DNA from: Zhengitettix transpicula
Lineage: Eukaryota > Arthropoda > Insecta > Orthoptera > Tetrigidae
Assembly (NCBI GenBank): GCA_037074705.1
Contig: CM073596.1
Span: forward strand, 14,068,501 to 14,132,500
DNA: 64,000 nt
Reading direction: 5' to 3'
The position numbers and the translations under genes are program-made. Of the stretch, positions 58,690-64,000 are shown one piece after another (within the stretch, counting starts at the first letter, position 1; each line of letters starts with the position of its first letter). The notes beneath the pieces were generated by a model. It made no database searches, was not told the DNA's origin, and saw only the letters and a list, made by a program, of their open reading frames with translations.

Positions 58690-60700
58690 ATAATAATTTT
58701 CTTTTAAGGTTGTGTGAGCGCTCGGGTAGAAACAATTTTGCGAAATGTTTTACATTTTCCTTTTTGTAATTCACACCTTTATTATTTTTTAAAAAATGTA
58801 AATTGACTAATAAAAATTATTTTACGTTTACGTGGTTGTTTTTTTTGTAAAACGTGTCACCTGTGAGAATTTTTTTATGTAATGTTTTTTAATTTCTTCC
58901 CATTCCTTTCCAGAATTCATACCTTTAATATTTTAAAAAAATATATAATTTTGACACTAATAATTTTCATAACGTTAGGTACTTGTTTTTGTATAACGCA
59001 ACACAAAGGCGATTTTTTTTTCGCATTAATGGTTTGCAATTTCTGCACTTTCCTTTCCAGAATCATTTCTTTATTATTTTAAAAAATACATAATTTTGAC
59101 ACTAATAATATTCATAACGTTATATGGTTCTTTTTATATAACGCAACATATAGGCAAAAAGTTTTCCCCTTAATGGTTTGCTTTTAGTACACTTTCACTT
59201 ACATAATTCATTCCTTTATTATTTTTAAAAATATATAATTTTGGCACTAATAATTTTCATAACGTTATGTGGTTGTTTTTATGTAACACAACATATAAGC
59301 GAATTTCCCCCCCCCCCAATTAATGGTTTGCAATTTCTTCACTTTCCTTCCCTGAATTCATACCTTTAGTATTTTAAAAATATTTAATTTTGACACTAAT
59401 AACTTTCATAACGTTATGTGGTTTTTTCTATGCAACGCACCACATGGGTGATTTTTTTCCCGTTAATGTCTTGCTATTTCTACACTTTCACTTCCAGAAT
59501 TCATTCCTTTATTTTTAAAAATATAATTTTGACACTAATAATTTTCATTACGTTATGTGGTTGTTTTTGTATAACGCAACACACAGGTGATTTTTTTCCC
59601 CCTTAATGGTTTGCAATTTCTTCACTTTCCTTTCTTGAATTCTACCTTTAGTAGTTTTAGAAATATTTAATTTTGACAGTAACAATTTTCATAACGTTAT
59701 GTGAATCTTTTTATATAAAGCAACGCATAGGCGAATTTTTTTCCCGTTATTGGTTTGCAATTTCTTCCCTTTCCTTTCCAGAATTCATACCTTTCTTATT
59801 TTAAAAAATATTTAATTTTGACTCTAATAATTTTCATAACGTAATGTGGTTGTTTTATGTAACGCAACATATTGGGAATTTTTTTTCCGGCTATTGGTTT
59901 GCAATTCCCTACACTTTCACTTCCAGAATTCCTTCCTTTATTATTTTAAAAAATATATACTTTTGACACTAACAATTTTCATAACGTTATGTGGATATTT
60001 TTATATAACGTAACATATAGGCGAATTTTTTTCCCGTTATTGGTTTGCAATTTCTTTCCTTTCCTTTCCAGAATTTATACCTTTATTCTTTTAAAAAATA
60101 TTTAATTTTGACACTAATGATTTTCATAACGTTATGTGGTTGTTTTTATATAACGCAACATGTTGGCGAATGTTTTTCCTTACATGTGGTTTGCTATTTC
60201 AACCCTTTCAGTTCTAGAATTCATGTCTGTCTTATTTTAGAAATATAAATTGAGTGTAATAATTTTCCTTTAAGGCTACATGGTTTACTTGTGTGGAATT
60301 CTTTATGCTCGGAAATTTTTCGCACAATGTTTTGCTATTTCTGCACTTATCTTTCTAAAACGTATACGTTTATAATTTTAAATAATATAAATTGAATATA
60401 ATTCTATTTTTTTGAGGTTACTTTTGAAGGACGTAACATCTGTGTTAAAATTGTTTTCGTAATGTTTCGCTATTTCTGTACCTTCTCCTATAGAATTGCC
60501 TTTATTATTATTTGTTTTTAAAAATATAAATTGGCAATTTTCTTTCAAGGTTGTGTGGATTTTTATATAGGTACCTTCCCTTTTTTTTCTATTTATAAAT
60601 ATTCCTTTCTATAATTCATTTCTTTGTTACTTAGAAAATATGAATTGACACTAATATTTTTCTTTTAAGGTTATGTGGTTCTTTTTTGTTGAAGTAATTA
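58690..60700. repeat. Satellite array, ~145 bp units, about 13 copies
   Basis: The landmark TTTTGACACTAATAATTTTC followed by ATAACGTTATGTGGTT recurs near 58971, 59116, 59271, 59410, 59550, 59693, 59838, 59993 and 60128 (position of AACGTTA), with spacings of 135-155 bp. More diverged copies lie at both edges. Each unit also has a GCAACATATAGGCGAATTTTT-like block and CTTTCCTTTCCAGAATTCATACC, read in pieces. Central copies are most alike and edge copies most diverged, as expected from unequal exchange. Open frames of 60-67 codons within are by-products. Confidence 0.9.
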
Positions 60701-61019
60701 ATGCGAGTGTACGGAAAATTTATGGAGAAATAACCGTCCATGTAAAATCGTAACTCTTCATGCGACGTGTTTCCTTTTCCCGATTGACACATGGCCGAAA
60801 ACATTACTATAATAATGAAATGCTTTAGTGATTTTTTTTGTTAAATTGTCATTTGTGAAAGTGTTTTATTACAGATCTCCAATGGTTTGTAATAATAGGT
60901 GCGAAGTGACAGTTATGTAGTGTTCGATGTTCGTTTAGAGAAAAAACAAATGACGCTTCCGTCGGCTTGTTGAAGGAAGGAACGGGTCGCGGCTACGGAC
61001 TGATTTAAAACGTGAAATT

Positions 61020-61290
61020 GTAAATACAGCATCGCTGTTTGTAGATACTGTAGGAGTCTCCTCTCCCCTGGAATTAGCTCTCCAGGGGTCCACGGTGGCT
61101 GATACCAGGAGTATAAACTGTCTGGAGCGCCGCTCCTCTGGGTGACATAGCGCAGATTTGCAATGGAGCGGAACGGAGAGGAGAGGAGAGGAGAAGCTCT
61201 CTCTCAGGACTCCCAGATCCCGCTATCTGCTCCGACTCGCCTTTATCCCCAATACTAGCACTACGAGCCACCATTCCCTCCTTTTTTAAC
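61020..61290. other. GC-rich island with GGAGA repeats
   Basis: Balanced to GC-rich sequence including CTCCTCTCCCCTGG, a GAGAGGAGAGGAGAGGAG tract and CTCTCTCTCAGG. No long frame on the plus strand and a 66-codon frame on the minus strand. GAGA-type tracts can bind GAGA factor in insects, but nothing else indicates a promoter. Confidence 0.25.
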
Positions 61291-62079
61291 TTTTACGTCA
61301 CGGACCATTCGGTGCAAGTCGTTTTCGCCCAGAATTTTATTTTTCAACTCACTTAATAAGTTTTTCAGAAACTAAATAATAAGTACGACAAAGCTTATCG
61401 ACCAAGCTTGGTTTCATTAATGTTTAAGTTTTCGTCCGTGGCTATCTCGAGACCTCTAATTGGCTGCCAGATGCTAATTTTTATTTGCATCTGAATTTTC
61501 ATAAATAAAAATATGTCATTATTAATTTAAATTTAATTAAAATAGTTAAATTAGGAACAGTCTTGTTTTATAAAATAATCAACAAGCCCGGTGCAAGTAA
61601 GAAGCCCCAGCGGGCATTCTTTCTATTTTTTTACATTTTTCGCCATAGGATGAAGTCTACGTTTTATTGTGTTCTTTTACGAGTTTAAAGAATCCGAAGG
61701 TTCTGGTATTTATTTTATGCATTATTCAATCCACGTTTGCAGCTCCCGGGCAACGTGAACTAGCGGACAACTGAAGCGTTACTTTACACCAAATAACTAT
61801 TCAGCCTATCACAGTTCTACTCCCATGAACAGAATATAATTATTTTTAATTACGTAATAAACGTATATATTCGTATAGGTCTCGAGAAATAGCCCTGGAG
61901 TTTCAGTTTAGGACGTCACCATTGGCGCGTGGAAATAATTTGTTTAAAGTTCAGGATATGTTGTATACCAAAAAAAAACTTAATGATGACATCTACCACG
62001 AGTACCCAAAAATAGTTTACTAAATAAATTACTCTTAATAAGAAATATAGCTAAATACAAAAAAAGTGATAATATAAAT

Positions 62080-62124
62080 TCCACACAACGTTTCTGGGAT
62101 TCTTGTCCCTCTTTCAGGTGTGAA
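62080..62124 (-). ncRNA. Hammerhead ribozyme candidate, left arm (best helix I)
   Basis: Read on the minus strand: helix I strand CACAC (complement of 62118-62122), core CTGAAAGA (one extra A relative to CTGANGA), stem II GGGA ... TCCC, then GAAA. AC/GT follows as a two-pair loopless stem III, T is the cleavage base, and GTGTG (complement of 62082-62086) closes helix I with five Watson-Crick pairs and a flanking G-T. Helix order and strand order fit a type I hammerhead exactly. The extra A in the core is a defect or a misalignment. Minimal hammerheads in Penelope termini are established; activity of this one is not shown. Confidence 0.55.
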
Positions 62125-62355
62125 GAAGAACCTAGAGCGACACAACTGCACTCGTCAGTTAACAAAACTCAAAACCGACGAAAACGAAACGACAATGGGA
62201 GAGTCTAAGGGCTAGCGTAACAATAAGCGACCAAAGACAGTGGGAAAACAGAAGGTTTAGCGTAACAATAAGCGATCATAGCAATTGTTGAGTATAATAG
62301 TGTCTGTCTGTACATTAATAGATGTGATGTTTATTTGTTGCGGCATCATGGTAGT

Positions 62356-63361
62356 GACGTCGTTTCCTTACTAGACTCTATTCCCATTGATTTAGTCAGT
62401 TATAGTTTCAAAAACAGATGGCTCATTTTCATTCAAGATACTACAGTCTGACTTCATGAAATTTTATGCATTATAATTCTAATTCCACTTATTTCAAGTT
62501 TAATCAGGTTCACTATCATCAATTCAAAGGTTCTCCCATGGGAAGCCCCCTTAGTCCGTTTTTTGCTGAGATACTCATTAGAGATTTAGGAAGTTCTTGC
62601 CTTTCTCCACTTCCTGTCCAAACTATGCTACATCAGACATGTAGATGACATTTTTTGTATTTTTAATACCTCTCAAATCAACCTTATAGTCAATACAATA
62701 ATTATCATCCCAACTTACAATTCACCCATAAACTTTAATTTAACCGTTCTCTTAATTTGTTTGACGTCACTGTATCCATTCACAATACTTACATTCTCAC
62801 CAGTCGGTTCAGAAAACCTACATACTCTGGACGTGTTCTCAATCATCCTCCAAACCAAAAGAGAGCTATGGTATACAATCTTGTAGACAGAGCTATATTA
62901 CTTTCTACCTCCAAGTTTCATCAACACAACTTAAATATCGTCCGAAACATTTTAATCTCCAATGAGTACCCTTTAAATTTTATTATTAAACACACAAACA
63001 ATTAGACTGAGCAAAATCCAATAGCCTACTATCAATGGTCGCCAAACATCTCAAGCCAATTTTTTTTTCTCGTACTCCCGTATTACATATTTCTGTATCC
63101 ATTCACAATATTGGCCAAATATTCAAAGAATATCGAATATCCATTATTTAAAGATCAACTAATACCCTTTCCTGCGTGATTAGAAACCACAATGACCCAC
63201 TTGACACCTACAGCAAACATTCTCTTTTTTACAAAATCACTGGCTCTAATTATAATTCCTGCTACATAGGGCAAACGAAACGTTCTCTTAATGCGTGTAT
63301 CAAGGAACATATGTCTAATATAAAACTTCCCATAAACAATCTGTATTATCCATACATATAA
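62356..63361 (+). pseudogene. Penelope reverse transcriptase and GIY-YIG nuclease remnant
   Basis: RT motif A: DVVSLLDSIPIDL from 62356, followed by KNRWLIF. Motif B region: GSPMGSPLSPFFAEIL from 62529. Motif C: HVDD at 62638-62649, where YVDD is usual. Thumb-like region: FHQHNLNIVRNILIS near 62920-62965. GIY-YIG part: HSLFYKI near 63219-63238 (the first GIY is altered), CYIGQTKRSL from 63260 and KEH at 63302-63310. This matches the YIG, Arg and Glu positions expected of the nuclease. Frames change between motif A, B, C and the nuclease, and stops occur, so the protein is not made. The expected N-terminal half is missing. Confidence 0.9.
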
Positions 63362-63669
63362 TCAATTGTAAACATACATTGATTGGCAATGCGCTAAGAT
63401 TTCAGACATTGACACCAGGTACAATTCCAGACTCATTTCAGAGATGCTTCCCATTAAATCAAACATCACAGTTATTAATGTACAAACAGACACTAAGAAT
63501 CTCGACAATTGCTATGATCCCTTATTATTACGCAAAATATTGTTTTCCTATTGTCGTTGCTCCCTTATTGTTACGTTACCCCTTCGGCTTTCCCCTTTGT
63601 CGTTGCGTTTTCATCGCCTTTGAGTGTTGTCAACAGACGAGTGCAGTTGTGTCGCTCTAGGTTCTTCTT

Positions 63670-63712
63670 AACACCTGACGGAAGGCACAAGGATCCCAGA
63701 AACGTTGCGTGG
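63670..63712 (+). ncRNA. Hammerhead-like core, right arm
   Basis: CTGACGG (63675-63681) has A to G at the last core base. Stem II AGG/CCC is shortened. GAAA (63699-63702) and CGTT follow, then GCGTGG where other copies have GTGTGG. Helix I is broken at its second pair. Probably inactive. Confidence 0.4.
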
Positions 63713-63780
63713 TATTCATATTACCCCTTTTGTCTGAATTGGCTATCTTTCTTTGTAACTATTTTCAAACAGACTTACAT

Positions 63781-64000
63781 TTATTAATTATTTTTCTTGA
63801 CCTCTACTTCGAAAACTCTCTGCATTTCTTTCGTGTTTAATAGAATTAATTCTATAGAAACTGTGTGCAAATGTCGACTAGTCGTTTAGGTTGGTAATAG
63901 AACAAACAGCTACAAATCGTCTTTTTTATGAAGGAACGTTAACAGTAACATCAAATAAGGCAAGTTAGAGTAGTGAGGGTTCTCGCTGTTTATTAAATTT
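63781..64000. other. Terminal stretch, nothing recognised
   Basis: AT-rich, no repeat partner or open frame of note up to the window end. Confidence 0.4.

Larger units (their letters stand above)
62040..63780 (+). mobile_element. Penelope-like retroelement with inverted terminal repeats
   Basis: About 250 bp arms in opposite orientation enclose the element: 62040-62300 (minus orientation) and 63505-63753 (plus orientation). They share GTGCAGTTGTGTCGCTCTAG, CCCAGAAACGTT, AATTGCTATGATC and a run of GTCGTTGC/CGTAACAATAAG motifs. Between them are remnants of reverse transcriptase and a GIY-YIG nuclease, the defining pair of Penelope-like elements. The element is 5'-truncated relative to a full open frame, as its coding part starts at RT motif A. 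The tail AACTATTTTCAAACAGAC extends past the right arm, as in the 9.8 and 25.9 kb copies. Confidence 0.9.

Overview
This is AT-rich eukaryotic DNA with no bacterial gene organisation: no long ORF, no operon and no rRNA. The mobile DNA points to an arthropod, most likely an insect with a large genome: mariner elements, Penelope-like retroelements (PLEs), a tRNA-derived SINE, and many low-copy satellites and interspersed repeats. The species cannot be fixed from sequence alone. The window reads as intergenic or deep intronic DNA. One short candidate exon (12764-12887, plus strand) has convincing splice sites. A second open segment near 24.9-25.15 kb is much weaker. No host protein was recognised.

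Layout. 0.3-1.3 kb: two copies of an interspersed family here called R1. 2.1-3.25 kb: triplicated ~370 bp repeat. 4.4-5.56 kb: ~155 bp repeat organised as two tetramers. 5.8 kb: A-tailed retroelement 3' end. 8.1 kb: SINE head. 9.09-10.04 kb: very long inverted repeat built around PLE termini, with a 200 bp PLE derivative nested in one arm. 12.8 kb: candidate exon. 13.5-14.3 kb: possible LTR remnant. 14.5 kb: strong hairpin. 14.85-14.99 kb: three CRE-type palindromes. 16.0-16.24 kb: PLE terminus with a hammerhead-like core. 17.3-20.06 kb: eight ~350 bp units. 22.2 kb: another hammerhead-like core. 23.9-24.6 kb: R1, minus strand. 25.4-26.0 kb: internally deleted PLE. 26.04-26.58 kb: retroelement 3' end. 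28.3-29.8 kb: tandem array whose majority consensus holds a hammerhead core. 31.0 kb: another core. 33.5-35.5 kb: two-level tandem array. 36.44-37.72 kb: complete-length but broken mariner with TA target duplication. 39.6-43.7 kb: three R1 copies. 44.57-45.49 kb: three ~305 bp repeats. 49.1 kb: second SINE head. 55.35-55.78 kb: deleted mariner. 58.7-60.7 kb: ~145 bp satellite. 62.04-63.78 kb: PLE with reverse transcriptase and GIY-YIG remnants between inverted terminal repeats.

The unifying signal is a set of hammerhead-ribozyme-like cores (CTGANGA, stem II, GAAAC, short stem III, cleavage triplet) scattered over the window. They lie in PLE termini, in apparently solo termini of other families, and in one tandem satellite. 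PLE termini are known to carry minimal hammerheads, so the basic association is not new. What deserves checking here is the number of distinct families in 64 kb, the small deletion derivatives that keep only the ribozyme ends, and the hammerhead consensus recoverable from a decayed satellite. Intervals not listed are AT-rich sequence in which nothing could be recognised.
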